64,000 nt of DNA from Saxidomus purpurata. Lineage: Eukaryota > Mollusca > Bivalvia > Venerida > Veneridae. Below the pieces are notes generated by a model. It made no database searches. It was not told the origin of the DNA and saw nothing but the letters and a program-made list of their open reading frames with translations. Each line of letters begins with the position of its first letter. Within the stretch, counting starts at the first letter, position 1. Of this stretch, positions 25,981 to 38,345 are shown piece by piece. The translations under genes were made by a program, and so were the position numbers. The stretch covers positions 2,687,808 to 2,751,807 of the forward strand of contig JAFMSR010000019.1 of the NCBI GenBank assembly GCA_022818135.1, in the 5' to 3' direction.

Positions 25981-26370
25981 GGCAGTTTACTGACCCCATC
26001 TTTCCTATGAAGAACTAGATCCCTATCCTTCATGAGGAACTTACAACTTTCTCACGTAAAAGAGACAAAATCTGTAGCAGGCTCGGGTTCAACACCCCAC
26101 GAGAAGTTACAGTGATTCCAAAGCAGCACATCTTAACAACTCCACCACAGGGATGGACTCGACCCACAATCAATCAAGAGGTTACAGTGATTTTAAGTTA
26201 ACAACTCTTAACAACTTGACCACAAAGGTGGACTCAACCCACAATCAATGCATGCGAGAGGTTACTGTGATTTTGAGTTAACAACTCTTAACATCTCCAC
26301 CACAAAGGGGGACTCCACCCATAATCAATGAGCCGGGTTACAGTGATCTCAAGTCAGCACCATGGTGGCT
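25981..26370 (-). mobile_element. SINE family B copy with a tandemly expanded head
   Basis: The body (GGCAGTTTACTGACC, GAACTAGATCCCTATCC, ACTTTCTCACGTA) resembles family B. The tRNA-like head region is repeated about 3.3 times, marked by GTTACAGTGATT-like starts at 26106, 26181, 26261 and 26337 (periods 75, 80 and 76 bp), each unit containing CTTAACAACT, CCACAAAGG and ACCCACAATCAATG. Confidence 0.65.
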
Positions 26371-26953
26371 TGCTTCTACAATAAAATTTTGACCGACCTT
26401 TACGTTTGAGCTTGACGTCAGGTTCCTCGGGTGTCACGGAGCTTTTTTCTTACCTGTCTCTTTCCGCTTGGTTTCTTTTCTAAACCTTAATTCTCACACA
26501 CTTTACACAAAAGACTTCACTTACCTGAAAATATACAAAATGTACAAAAGATTAAAACACTTTATTCAATATGGTATATTATGATTTTATACACCTAGCA
26601 CATACCCCCGTTTAAACGCCCCCAAGCGTCACGTTTATGACTCAGACCTGGTAAGTCATTTTTTTCTTTCAAAACAAACGGGAAGTGGGGGGGGGAGTGG
26701 GGGGGTGAGGGCGTTAATATAGGGTTATACAGTATTGCATTTGTTAAATTAAGCGAATTGACTTCAGCATACTCTGACAAGGGAGGTAAGTAAGATTCAT
26801 TAATGGTTGGTAGTAGGGTTGGTAAACATTTTAAAACTGTTTTATTGCTCATTCCTAAGTGGAAACACTGATTCTCTATGTTTTAACAGTACTCAAAGAA
26901 ACATAAGTCCTTTTATCTAATCATACGTTTCTGTCCATGGTTATAATTATCTC

Positions 26954-27145
26954 TGTACTAATTAATTCATTCAAGATTCCGCAACAAGTTCTTACAACTT
27001 TGAGCAATCTCATTCAAAAATGGAATCAACCTTACAGGGCGATGTGGAGCTCGCGTTTCTTGCCTACATTGTCCCAAATTAGCACAAGTGGGGATCAAAT
27101 CCTAGACCCGGCAATCCTGAGATAAGCACCCTACAACTTCACTAT
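26954..27145 (-). mobile_element. tRNA-derived SINE, family C
   Basis: Matches the element at 33275-33515: TATCTCTGTACTAATTAATT/TATACTAATTTATTAACT at one end, CAACAAGTTCTTACAACTT, AAAATGGAATCAACCTTA, GTCTTGCCT-like text, then a minus-strand B box within the reverse of GGGGATCAAATCC. Confidence 0.55.
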
Positions 27146-28725
27146 AGAGGATCCAAAAGTTCATGTGTTTTTTTTTAAACAAATTCCATTACAGCTTTTG
27201 AGCTTTCTGGAGATTTCAAACAATATCCTCTCAACGCACTCCCACTTTTTACTTTTTTCTCCTTCACTGTTAAAAACTATTCCAAATAAAGAATATTAAA
27301 GGAAAGAATTTAGTAGAGAGCGGGTTTGGGACCAAACGTAAAAATAAATCAGTCTATTTTTAATTTCCCAAAGGAGGGCGGAGTTAAATATATTTTGTCT
27401 GAAATTTGAAATATTGCAAACTTCACAAGTGGGAAGTTCTCTACTGCTGTTTTCTGCAGTATTTTTTTTTCCGAAACAGTTTTACTCAATTTCAAATCGA
27501 CTTACCACAAGTATTTATATGTATCTATAATTAGATATGCAAGTAACGATATAATTCTATTTAAGAGAATTGGTGGTAAAAGTCTAAATAAAGATTTTAC
27601 ATATAACAAATTTAGTTACTTGGCACAAAATTTCTTTTTTTTTCCATATTACTTAGTTTTATTATTTCTCAGATTTATCATTTACATACTGAAGAAAGAC
27701 CTAGTTTTTCTTTTCACCACACTAGACTTTCCATACGGCAAATACAAAAATTTGCCACACATATTTTTTCTTCAAAATTTAATACTGACTTTTCGCTATT
27801 TACGTTATCACTCCTGACTTTAAAAGGTTCACTATTTGCAATGTTTAGCTTTTTTCATACGTGGCATTCTTATAATTTTACCCCACTTGTCTTGGTTCTC
27901 AATCTTTCTAAGCTGTGCTACTGAAATTGCTTTCTGTAGCTAATTTTCCATTCATAATGGCACTCTTCCCTTAATCTTTCATTTACCAAACTAGCACCTT
28001 TTCAATATGCCAAGGTGCTACAACATGGCCTAAAGTTTTTTCTACATAATGATAAATAGCATTCATCATATTACTTCCATTTACAGTACCGTATCTAAAG
28101 CGGATATATGCCACTCTAATTTTCATTACGATACTGTAAGCCAATTAATTTTCGAAATTACAGCATTTAGGGGAATGTTTGTATTTTACCACTGTTGTAC
28201 AGATTTGCTGATGTTCAATTTTGCATTTTTTTTTTATGAACAAAGTAAAAAATGAGGCAGAATGAGTAAAATCTGTATAAAGTTCTTGGAAATTGACTAT
28301 AACTGCTTCCCCTGTATTACCACAAAAATAAGAAGTACACGAAAATTTGCTGGTGTACAGTACCATGCGTCTAGATTATGGCACATCCATGGCAGTTCAC
28401 TTCTACAGGAAAATCACACTGGTCCTAAAAACCATTCTAAAAACATTGTTCCGTGACAAACAGCAGACCTGGTTTAATTAGTTTTACATTGCATTAAAAT
28501 TGATCAGCTCCTGATAAATCTGGGCCGATAAACATCAAGATGGTCCCAACTGCAACATGTGGCGTTTATCACGAATATATCACAGTTATTTTTTAAAAAT
28601 GTATCTCAATTATCGCATTTTCTACCAAAATGAATAAGAACAGTTATAAATGAACTTATATACTATAGAACATAATGTGAAAATCATAAAATTTTAGTTT
28701 TAAAGAATCTTTTTATTAAGTTTTG
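27146..28725. other. Non-coding stretch, nothing recognised
   Basis: Only chance frames of 60-75 codons rich in Phe, Leu and Ile, as expected from AT-rich DNA. Confidence 0.5.
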
Positions 28726-29057
28726 TTAAAGCCCCAGGATCTTTTTGAGTTTACTGATATTGTAAAATAAATATACTGAAAGAATAATGATAGAACCATA
28801 TTCTATTCACTCTTAAACAATGTTGACATATTCATTTCTTTTGTATTCAAGTCGCTTTTTCACGAGTTGCCAGGAAGCCTTTTGTATTTGTAGCAATATC
28901 ATTGAAAAAAATACTGCACTATATTTCTTACATGTACATCGATTTAAAAAGTAAAGTTATGAATGTTTTTGGTACAAATAAAAGTCATTTCCACCAGTAA
29001 AATATTTTTCTTGGCAAAATAAGAGCTATATTTGTCAATGTGGTCCTGGGACATTAA
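28726..29057. mobile_element. TTAA-flanked MITE, family 1, copy b
   Basis: TTAA (28726-28729), AGCCCCAGGATC, a 324-bp element, GGTCCTGGGACA, TTAA (29054-29057). Interior landmarks shared with the 50680 copy are GGATAATGATAGAACC-like, TGTTGACATATTCATTTCTT, AGTTGCCAGGAAGCC and GCAATATCATTGAAAAA. Confidence 0.85.
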
Positions 29058-30201
29058 TATGTAAATGTATATAATAGAGGCCCACATGGAAGATTGGGTC
29101 CACTGAATGCGTAGCCTAGCGCGCTCCATGGAAAGGATTTTTCAGAATTTATTTCACTTGAGGTTCTTCCCCTTCCTTAAAAAATTTTTTTTTTTTTTTT
29201 GGGGTAAACTATACACTTGTCAGTCATGTTTGAACGCCGCCAAATGGAGTGGGGTTTGCAATATTTTTTTTTTTTTTTTTTTTTTTATGGTGCTTAACCC
29301 CTAATCTTTTTGCCTCTATTTGTACAGGGCCTTTGTAATGTTAGCAGTGATTCTACCTCAAGTCTATGGCATTGTTTCCTTGTATGGAAATTGCTCTGTC
29401 AAACTATTGAATTATCATTAATAAGTAGTTTCTTTTTTTTTTTAAAAAATAGAAAAATTTCCAAGAAAATTAATTTGTTCCCCAATGTAAAAAGTTAATT
29501 TCACTCGTGTTTTGGCCTTAAAAATAAATTTAATTATATTTTTTGTTCACTAATACAGTTTGTTTGGAATTAACCATTAAAGGTATTAAGGTTATTATTT
29601 CAAGGTTAAAGACTATCTTCCCCCCCCCCGAACATACATTTCTAGATTAGAAACATATAATTAATACACATTGACCCCATGAGGTTCTTTGTTTTCATAA
29701 ATTCCACATTCTTGCAAACAAAACAAAATAATATGTTTACATTATGCAACCAAGAATTGTTGGTTGTTTTTTAAAACATCTGCATTACTGTAAAGTAAAC
29801 TTTACATTGTTTTTTTTTTTTGGTCATGTTTTGCCATGATGTATGGATGAAGCGAAGTTATGAAAGTTGTTCTCCAAATTTACATGCTGGGAGTCTATAT
29901 CATAATGTCACAAGGATCCAGAAAGTGCCATCGATATTCTATACATTTTTTGTAAAGACAATATTTACGGGCCCTGCTGAGCGAAAACTAACATTAGTCC
30001 TTTCTGATCAGTAAGGGGTCTAGATCAGACGACCCGAATCAATACCCACTATTCATTCACCCATCATAAACAATCCTCCACAACATTTATGTTGCTCATC
30101 TAAAAGGATAATGAGGCAGTGGCAAAAATGTCTGCTAATACAGTTGCATTTTCTGTAACAAATTACAACTTTACAAGAAGCAGTCAAATCTTTTCATTAT
30201 T
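29058..30201. other. Non-coding stretch with T homopolymers
   Basis: T runs near 29187-29201, 29265-29286 and 29811-29821, and a C run at 29622-29631. No gene recognised. Confidence 0.55.
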
Positions 30202-30446
30202 GGGAGTTTAATAACGCCTGAGCCAACTGTACTTTTGGTCATTGCAACAGGGCGGACAGTTTACCCTAAACATCCTTTCTTGGCAGAACCTGTACTAGAT
30301 CCTATCCTCCATAAGAAACTGCACAACTTTCTCACATACAGAGACATGGTCCGTAGCAGGACTCGAACCCATGACCCTCGATCTACGAGAGGTTACAGTG
30401 GCTTAAAGACAGCGACTCTTAGACCACTCAACCATGGAGGTGGCGT
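30202..30446 (-). mobile_element. tRNA-derived SINE, family B, well-preserved copy
   Basis: Read on the minus strand: a tRNA-like head with A-box-like TGGTCTAAGAGTCGC and B box GGGTTCGAGTCC (reverse of 30360-30371), then the body (reverse of CAACTTTCTCACATACAGAG and GGCAGAACCTGTACTAG) and a tail containing GGCGTTATTAAAC. The frame at 30235-30474 is a by-product. This copy is a good reference for the family. Confidence 0.7.
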
Positions 30447-31406
30447 CAAATCTTTTCATGAATCAAACATGTAAAGGGCAGCAACTCTCCCAATACCACC
30501 GGACTTCACACAGTGTATGCAACTTTAAAACAAAACCGACCATTCTAAATTTGGTTAAATTTTTCCTAATTTAAAAAACACTCACGAGAAAAAAAGAACT
30601 AAAAAAACTGAAATAGTTTATACCCTATGCTGAAACTTTGCATTTAGAAATCACTGATCAATGTTTAAACATATTTTGTGATCAGTTAATTATGAATTTT
30701 ATTATATCAACTGAATAAAGCACAGGTGCGACGAAAAACAAAACAATGATCAAATTTCTATTTTAAGCAGGTTATGAATCCAGCCAATGTGATATTATGA
30801 CCCTGAAGAGATTCAAACATGAAACCCATGTCCACCGGTAATCACCAAGAAGATCACTCGCATCCAACGATATCACCTGAATTTCATGTTTTCAAATCGC
30901 TCGTTTCAATAATGAAGGTTTTAATCTGGAATTCGTAATTTCAAACAGCGTGAACAAGTAAATGCCTCATTTAAATGTAATTAATTCGGGTACATTTCAA
31001 CTGCTTAGTTTAAATATCTAGCTGATGTGGGTATCTTTAGCAATCATTTAAAACAAAATTATACCATACAAACCCCAAAAGCGGACTTAATATTGCGTTT
31101 ACTGTGAGTAAATACTGCATTATGATAAAATATACACCTGTTTGGGCTATGATATTTTGTGGTAAAATCTCTTTAAATATTTTCTTTAGATGCAAATTTT
31201 GAAATCTAAATCAACATTTAAATTTACCACTTTTAGCAAACCAGTAATCAATATTAAAACCCTGTTATGGTTTGCAGTTTATTATTATGCATGTTTTCAA
31301 GTTAAACATATTTTATATTTTACACTTCCCACAAAATCGTTCTCTTAAAGTATAGATTTTTTTTGCTTGAGATGTCAAAAATATTTAAAGTTATTTATAA
31401 ACTGGC

Positions 31407-31600
31407 AGGTAGATTAACTTACTTATACTATAATTTCTGCGGAGGAGCAGTACTACGTTCCCATCCCCACAAGAAACTGCCAACTTCCTCACATTAGCAG
31501 TTAGGACAGAATCGGAGCTCAAACCCTCGGTCACCCTCGATTAGTCGAAAAGATTTGGTGATTTCGAGCCATTGATCTTGCATTTTGACCATGACAGAGG
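31407..31600 (-). mobile_element. tRNA-derived SINE, family B, decayed copy
   Basis: Contains AAGAAACTGCCAACTTCCTC, CGGAGCTCAAACCCTCGG (reverse gives the B box) and CACCCTCGATTAGTCG, in family B order. Confidence 0.6.
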
Positions 31601-31624
31601 TGCAAATACTATATGGAAATCTCT

Positions 31625-31710
31625 TTGCCTTCGTGACCAGTGCAGATCATGTTCAACCTTCGAATCTATACAGCCTGATCATGATCTACACTGAATCCTA
31701 CCCAGTCAAA
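31625..31710 (+). repeat. Dispersed GATCATGATC element, copy D4
   Basis: The inverted pair CAGTGCAGATCATGTTCA and CTGATCATGATCTACACTGA is separated by about 20 bases. Confidence 0.65.
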
Positions 31711-33099
31711 AAATATCCACGGTACAGATACCCTTTTTTAAAGACTCATATTACTGCCAAAATTGAAAGATGGAGGAGTCAATTTTAGAATTTAAGCACG
31801 GTGAGGTTTACTTAAATTAAATTTTAACGTAAAAAAGGAATATAACCTAACCTGTATTGTCTGATCTATAATGTCCATAATTGGGTTATTAAGCATGTCC
31901 AAGAAAACGTAACAATTCTATGTAGATTCTTTCTCACTATAAAATCGTAATTTTTCGCCTAAAAATCCAAGTCTTAAGTTTGTATATTTATACGTCCAGT
32001 TTTGGTTTTCACAGTGTAACACAATATAACGCCTTATTAGCATTCAATGTACAGTCTATTTAAATATTTTCTCCGCTCAGCTTCCACTTATTTCTAAACA
32101 GTAATAAAACACCTTTAACCGTTTAACAATAAACAGAGTGCAATTGTTTCACAACAAATCGTTTTGTTAATAATATACTTTCACCAGTATGGCAATGTAA
32201 ACAATGATTCCTAAAAGGCTCCCGCTAGATCCCTATATAGTAGGGACTTCGACCTATCATAGTTCAAACGGAGAAAACCTTAATGTACAAAAGGGTTTGA
32301 TTATTTCCATTGTCATACAAGTTTTCAAAACAATAATGTGGGTAATGAGGCCCTCACCATTTACCAAAATGATTAGCTTGTTTTTTTTTTAATTTTCTTG
32401 GATCGTAATCCCCACAATTAAGGACTGTCGACTTAATGTTTTACCTTTAATGATATAAAGATTTTAATAGAAAAAATATTTGGAAAACCTAGTAAACATT
32501 ATGTTAGCAATTTAATCAGTCATGATAAAGCATTTATCAGCCGCTTTTAAATAAATTTCTTCGCAAGACTGCAAATGTTTTTGCACCCTCCGTCGCGCCT
32601 ATGGGGCCAGATCGAATTGATACGAGGCGACAGTTGGGTCACAGATACGATCAGAGTGAAAACTAAACTAAACATGGAAATAGAGTAGTTTTGTATAGTC
32701 ACTGATTCGAGCCAGTGGACAACAAATACTGACTAAATACCTCCCTATAAAACAGAACTAAACGATTCAATGCTTCTCATATACATTGATCACAGGGCGA
32801 TAAGCTTAACGCGTTTTAAGTGAAAACAAAAAAGTCTTGAGTTATATATAGCTACTGACTGTTCAATGAAATTTATGCCCTAAGTATATAGAATGAATGT
32901 TTTATGAAATTGAATGCAACAAGTATAAATTAAAATTAATGAACTATAACATAAGAGATGGGTGTGAATTCATGCATGATTGTGTAACCCACCCTAGGCT
33001 ACATTAACCCACCCTTGGCTACATTAAAATACATTTACGTAAATAGAAACTACTTGAAAGGATATAAAAAACCCAAAACCTTACTTCTATTGAATGTTT
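31711..33099. other. Non-coding stretch, nothing recognised
   Basis: No frame over 62 codons and no repeat structure seen. Confidence 0.5.
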
Positions 33100-33250
33100 C
33101 TATATGGACTCATCCGATTCTTTAAATTCGGACATAACCATTATCTGTACAAAGGGGTGCTCAATGTGTAGGATCATGATCAGACTGCACAGATGGGCAA
33201 CTTGATCATGATCTACACTGGTTGCATGGGCTGAATCGTTAGAGATTAAC
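33100..33250 (+). repeat. Dispersed GATCATGATC element, copy D5
   Basis: GGATCATGATCAGACTGCAC and CTTGATCATGATCTACACTG form the family inverted repeat, followed by GCTGAATCGTT, equivalent to the 3' side of other copies. Confidence 0.65.
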
Positions 33251-33274
33251 ATCAGCGTAAATCCACATTTTAGT

Positions 33275-33515
33275 TTTGCTTATACTAATTTATTAACTCT
33301 GGATTGCGAAACAAGTTCTTGCAATTTATATCTGTAACTCTAAAGACTCGCTCAAGATGGAATCAACCTCGAAGAGAGAGAGAGAGGCAATGTGGAATTA
33401 TCAGTGTCTTGCCTTAGTTAAGGACACTACCACTACTTGGGCACTGCAGGTGAGGATTGAACCCAAGACCCTCTGTTCTTTGAAGGCAAAGTTACTACCA
33501 CTGCATGCAGGCTTA
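33275..33515 (-). mobile_element. tRNA-derived SINE, family C
   Basis: The minus-strand head contains B box GGGTTCAATCC (reverse of 33454-33464). The body shares GAAACAAGTTCTTGCAA, AAGATGGAATCAACCTCGAA and GTGTCTTGCCT with the copy at 26954-27145. A short GA dinucleotide tract lies near 33373-33387. Confidence 0.6.
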
Positions 33516-34264
33516 ATGTAGTTTCTTGCAAAAGAAAGGAATATACTGTTAAACCTGTAATAGTGGTCACCTCAATTAAAAAACCATTCTGTCCCAAGCC
33601 TTCAACACTCTGGCTTCCCTCTGCCACCCATTAATGTTGCCAAACCCGATAAAAAACACCAAATTTAGGTGACAATTTTTCTATTTCGGCGACATAATTA
33701 TTTCAAAATAACACTCTTTTTCAAGAGCTTAGGCGGTTTTTGACAATTTTGGCTTAAAACTTGCACAAGTTATAAATAACCCTGGGGTAACTTCTTACCA
33801 GTACAGCAAAACGCCTGTATTATGTAGCTTCTTCTATTTAATGGCTACCTTAAATATGTCCCAAAGCTGGCTATTTTTCACAGGTTCTACAGTACTGGTG
33901 TTTTACACAAAATCTATAGCAAGAAATTCTTTCTGGCACCGAAAGCCTGTCGCAACCTGTAGAAAGCACTAAATACCTGACTAAAGAAATGGCCTAATAG
34001 CGGTTAAACTTGTCAAATGATTTTCTATTGTTTTTCCTTGGCTTTTCACTATCTTTGATCTTTACTCTAACATGTTTTAACTGGTGAAACAATGTTGTTC
34101 AATCATTCATGAAATGACTTGAATCAAACTAAAAAGATAATGTAGCTAGGAAGCGCCACATCAAGATAATGTAGTTAAAAAAGCAAAGCGCAGATACCAT
34201 TCCCCTTTATATTCCAAGGAAAGTAAAAACCGCTACACTAAATGAACTCCAATTTCCAGTCTAT

Positions 34265-34515
34265 TTAAAGTCCCAGGATCATGTTGAATTTACTGTTATA
34301 GTAGAACAAATTTATCGATAGGATAATGATAGAAACTTTAAAACAATGCTGACATATGCCTTCTTTTGTATTTGAGTCGTTTCTTCATGAAAAAGAGTTG
34401 TCAGAAAGTCTTTCTTGAAACAAATACTGCTTTATATTTCTAACGGTCATTTCTGGCACAAAGACATCTTTTTTGGTAAAATAAAAGCTACAATAAATAT
34501 GCTCCTGGGACAAAT
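34265..34515. mobile_element. TTAA-flanked MITE, family 1, internally deleted copy c
   Basis: TTAA (34265-34268) then AGTCCCAGGATC. The right end GCTCCTGGGACA (34501-34512) is followed by a decayed flank. Length about 245 bp against 324-342 bp for full copies, so it has lost interior sequence. Confidence 0.75.
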
Positions 34516-34599
34516 TCGGCAAAACCAAACGCAACAGAGTATTCAGGACTGCATAAAATGGGACAGTAGAAAATAATGCAGGAGTTTTAGAGGAGTACA

Positions 34600-34640
34600 G
34601 AGAACAAGAGGGTCAAGATGGTCCTATACTGCTCACCAAC
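34600..34640 (+). mobile_element. Pearl-type element 5' end, solitary fragment
   Basis: ACAAGAGGGTCAAGATGGTC followed by CTATACTGCTCACC matches the 5' ends at 50168, 56099 and 57475. No core units or 3' hairpin follow. Confidence 0.5.
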
Positions 34641-34947
34641 GAAAAACATCTAGAAACAAAGTGCTTAAAAGAATACGGCATCTGATCCCTATCGGATTCT
34701 GAACGAAATTACAGCAGTCAAAATTCAAACAGTACTGTATTTGAATTTTAAATCAACACTCCCGACAGAAACAGCTTGGTTTATATATCAAATAGATTGT
34801 GCAACACATGTTGCAAAATTTCGCATTGTCTCAACATTTATGCTTACAGATGTTAAAACTTAATTACTTTCCTATATTATTGAGTCATAGTTTAAAGCTG
34901 CTCACTCTCAGATTTTGGTAAAAAAAAAAAAATTCTTACAACTGTAT

Positions 34948-34948
<1 letters not shown>

Positions 34949-35009
<61 letters not shown>
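34949..35009 (+). repeat. 61-base T homopolymer
   Basis: Uninterrupted T from 34949 to 35009, followed by AAAAAACG. It could be a retroposon poly(A) tail read in reverse or an assembly-inflated homopolymer. I could not identify a retroposon body on either side. Confidence 0.9.
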
Positions 35010-35016
<7 letters not shown>

Positions 35017-35514
35017 GTATTTTAGAACATATGGTGATATTAAAAGGCTCCAGTATAAATGCATGTCACGTACATCTCTAATTTTCTAAAAATACGCTAC
35101 CAAATTCAAAAGTGTTGCAAACGCTTTTGAAATTTCAATATAAACATATAGTGTAGCGGTGCCGTGTAACCGCGACCTTTTTAATCGATTTCTGCAACTT
35201 CCTACCTGGATTTTTGCTTATTTTTTATTCTAGCCTTTAGTTTTATATTTATGAATAAGAATATCAATGTTTTTGAAAAAGATTTTTTTCAACGGTAACA
35301 GAGCAAGCATCTTTAAAAAGGCCGCAAATTTCTAGTCTGTATCCTCAAGTTTCACTTTAAAAGTTGTACTGAATGAGTTTTACTGAACAAGGGGACATAA
35401 TTTGTTATTGAAATTTTCACAGAGTTATGCACCTTGAGTCACATGATGTTTTTTTTTTAATTTTGGTGATCTGCACCAAGTCTTGTCTTTAAAATCAGTA
35501 TCTTTTGCCAGAAA

Positions 35515-35652
35515 TATTGTCCATCACCATTTCAAGAGAACGCAACATTAATACAAAAATCAGAGTTATATGTCAACATTGTTTAATAGTCAATAAAGCA
35601 CAGTTCTATCAATCTACCAGTAAATGAATTCAGAGTGCTCCTGGGACTTTAA
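35515..35652. mobile_element. TTAA-flanked MITE, family 1, right-half fragment d
   Basis: Interior text TATGTCAACATTGTTTAATA and ACAGTTCTATCAATC followed by GTGCTCCTGGGACT and TTAA (35649-35652). The left terminus is not found, so the copy is truncated. Confidence 0.65.
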
Positions 35653-37084
35653 GATAAATGTACAAACTAAAAGATCTACTTTATACTTTACCTGAAGATT
35701 CATAAATTATTGGTTTTACGTTTTTTGTATGTCATTGTGTGGTTTAATGGCTGAATAGCGAGAGAATAAGTTCTTTCTATAAATCTAATTAATGCACTTG
35801 ACAACAGCTGGTCGCCTTCATCTAGTTCTTCAATTAAGAGAGAATATTAACACTACACTATTCACATGTGGGCATCAAAATTATACTCTATCTGACTAAC
35901 AGTGGTTTGACATACCCGTACATTAATGTGCCTTTGACTCAATGGGACGTTTTGTCATTAAATTCACTAAAATGATGAAGTTTTAGTGTTTAAGGGGACA
36001 TAATTTATTAATCAAGTTTCTGCAAAGTTGTGCACCTTGATTAATCAAATCCTTGAGCTACAGGTATACGAGTTATTTCCAAGTTTGGAGAAAAATCTTC
36101 AGTTTAGCTTATATAGAAACTTTTGGCTATTTAGAGTTTTTTTCCAACCTTATTTCCTATTTCTTTACATATTACAAGAACCACAACACTACTTACTGAT
36201 TTTTTTCAATTTTGGGTTCCATGCCATGGAACAAGGTAAGTTTAGAGGACTAGCCCCACTCCCAGACTTCTTTGGTGAGGGTACCAGTCCAAATATACAG
36301 AGACCAAATGTCCTATATCTACCCTGGAGTCTTACACAATATTTTCACCAACAAAATCTAGGACACTACATTAAAAAATAGAGGACTGTAAACAAATTTA
36401 CCACCTTTTTTCACACTTTCAAAACGCAATCACAAACAATTTTCATTCAATTAAGAAACGTCAATCGCATTTGACAAGTCCGTGTCAAACAGGCTCATTC
36501 GAGTTGCCTCCCCTGTGTAAAGTAAATATTCAATATCGGAGACAGTGAAATTAGCCAACAAAGTGCATTGTATAGCCTTAAGTCAACGATAATATTTTCC
36601 AAAGGAGATAACGGTATTTGCCCACTCTTTACAACAATGACAAAAATAAACAGCGAATTCTATTATATTCCAATAATGGTGTGATAATAGGGGTTAAATT
36701 TGGCGGGTTTTGAATTCGTAATCTGTTAGACATATTTAAACATTGGTATAATAGTGTTTAAACAAATCTAACATTTTACACATAGATATAAATTGAATTT
36801 CTCATATTCAAATACATGTCACTATTCTCGGATTACGCTACTTAATAGGAATGACACCAGCTATATACAGCAGTACGCCTCCACAATAATTAGAGTGATT
36901 CAGCAAGATTGTTTTTCACATGAAACAAAAAATCAAAATAATGTCATTAACTTATTGAAAAAATATAACTGTTACATCATTTATCAACCTTGTGTACTAT
37001 TCCGCCAAGCACATAACCTCTGGCCAATGCTTCAATTTTGCTAAAGCACTTCATTTAGCCATAGATAATTTCTCAATTCTAATA
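35653..37084. other. Non-coding stretch, no convincing gene
   Basis: The 117-codon frame at 36028-36381 contains a donor-like GGTAAGT at about 36234 but no recognisable domain, no acceptor-bounded exon that reads convincingly, and AT-driven composition in its first half. I leave it unannotated. Confidence 0.5.
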
Positions 37085-37320
37085 TTCTTAAGGCTCACTT
37101 GATTTAACCCCAACTCCCTAAATTTCTAAAATAGACTCGTCAATATCCCTTAACCAGACAGTAACACTAATAGTTCAAAGGGGTGCTTTGTGAAAATTAA
37201 CTGACTGAAAAGTAAATAGTGCAGATCATGATCGGTGCATGGATTTGCATTCTTATCACAATCCTTCCTGGTCTAAACCGGCAAAATCATTTCTCATTAG
37301 CAGGTGAAAGGGGTTAATCT
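37085..37320 (+). repeat. Dispersed GATCATGATC element, copy D6
   Basis: One of the longest copies: TCTAAAATAGACTCGTCAAT, a CAAAGGGGTGCTTTGTGAAA segment, AACTGACTGAAAAGT, then AGTGCAGATCATGATCGGTG and a GCAGGTGAAAGGGGTTAA end. Confidence 0.7.
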
Positions 37321-37500
37321 ATAAGTTCATCTTATTATCCGGCAGAAAAAAGACAAGCGTAGACTAAGATCAGCATAGATATATATATAGTCTAATCCTT
37401 GGGTTTAAACTGGCCATTATAAAAGGTATTACTAATAAATAAATGGAAAGAATAGTTGTATGAAATTAATGCATGTTTCAACAGTTTTTTTGTCATTTTT

Positions 37501-37669
37501 ACAGACAGTTTACCTAGAAAGAACCGGTACTAGACACCTATCTGCCAACTTACTCACATAGAGAGATACGGTCGGTAGCACGGCTCAAACCCGTGACCCT
37601 CAATGTATGGGAGGCTACAGTGATTTCATTGGTCAACAGTGACTCTAACCACTCAACGATGGAGGCGGA
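37501..37669 (-). mobile_element. tRNA-derived SINE, family B
   Basis: GACAGTTTACCTAG, GAACCGGTACTAGACACCTA, CTGCCAACTTACTCACATA, then GGCTCAAACCCGTGACCCTC and CTCTAACCACTCAACGATGG. The head reads on the minus strand with B box GGGTTTGAGCC. Confidence 0.7.
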
Positions 37670-38164
37670 GTTCGGAGCAGTAGCTGTATTAAATCTTTTA
37701 CCTTTATATCAGATAAATCCATTGTAACCATGCATATATTCCAATTGCTATTTGTGTATCATTACTTGTACTGATTCTTATTCAATCTTATTATATTACT
37801 GTTAGGCAGTTTTTAAATTCATTACATATTTCTGTACATTTTTGTTTTACATGTTATCCTCTGAAACCCTAAAATCATACAAAAACAACATAATCAAAAA
37901 TGATATCAAAATATATCACTACATTTTCATAACTATTTTATCTCTATTTTATCAGTGATAAACCAGTATAGAAAGTGTAAATTGCTATGACATAATGTGC
38001 TCAGCTTGCTACTTGATACACGGATAATGTAGGGATGCATTCACAAAACATTGAAGCTTGCAGCAGCAGCTGCTGCCTACGTCAAAAATAATTACTCGTA
38101 AAAATATAAAAAAAATGGACAACATTACCATTATATTGCACTTTAGGACTTAACTTAAATTTGC

Positions 38165-38345
38165 AAAACATTTTAACCCTTTCCACCCTGCTAAATATTC
38201 CTATTGGACTTTCCCATCTTTCCATTTCGGCAGTACTATTGTCTGTTTGTAAGGGCACTCACCAAAAATTCACGGAAACGCAGGCTGATCATGATCTACA
38301 TTGGTAGCTACTACATAATCACTTTCTAGCCGCAGGGTACACCCG
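38165..38345 (+). repeat. Dispersed GATCATGATC element, copy D7
   Basis: CCACCCTGCTAAATATTCC, TTTCGGCAGTACTATT, then CAGGCTGATCATGATCTACA and a TCTAGCCGCAGGGTA end, in family order. Confidence 0.65.

Noticed and set aside
36028..36381. 117-codon frame with a GGTAAGT donor-like site inside
   Set aside because: No acceptor-bounded coding segment or known motif; the composition is typical of AT-rich non-coding DNA.
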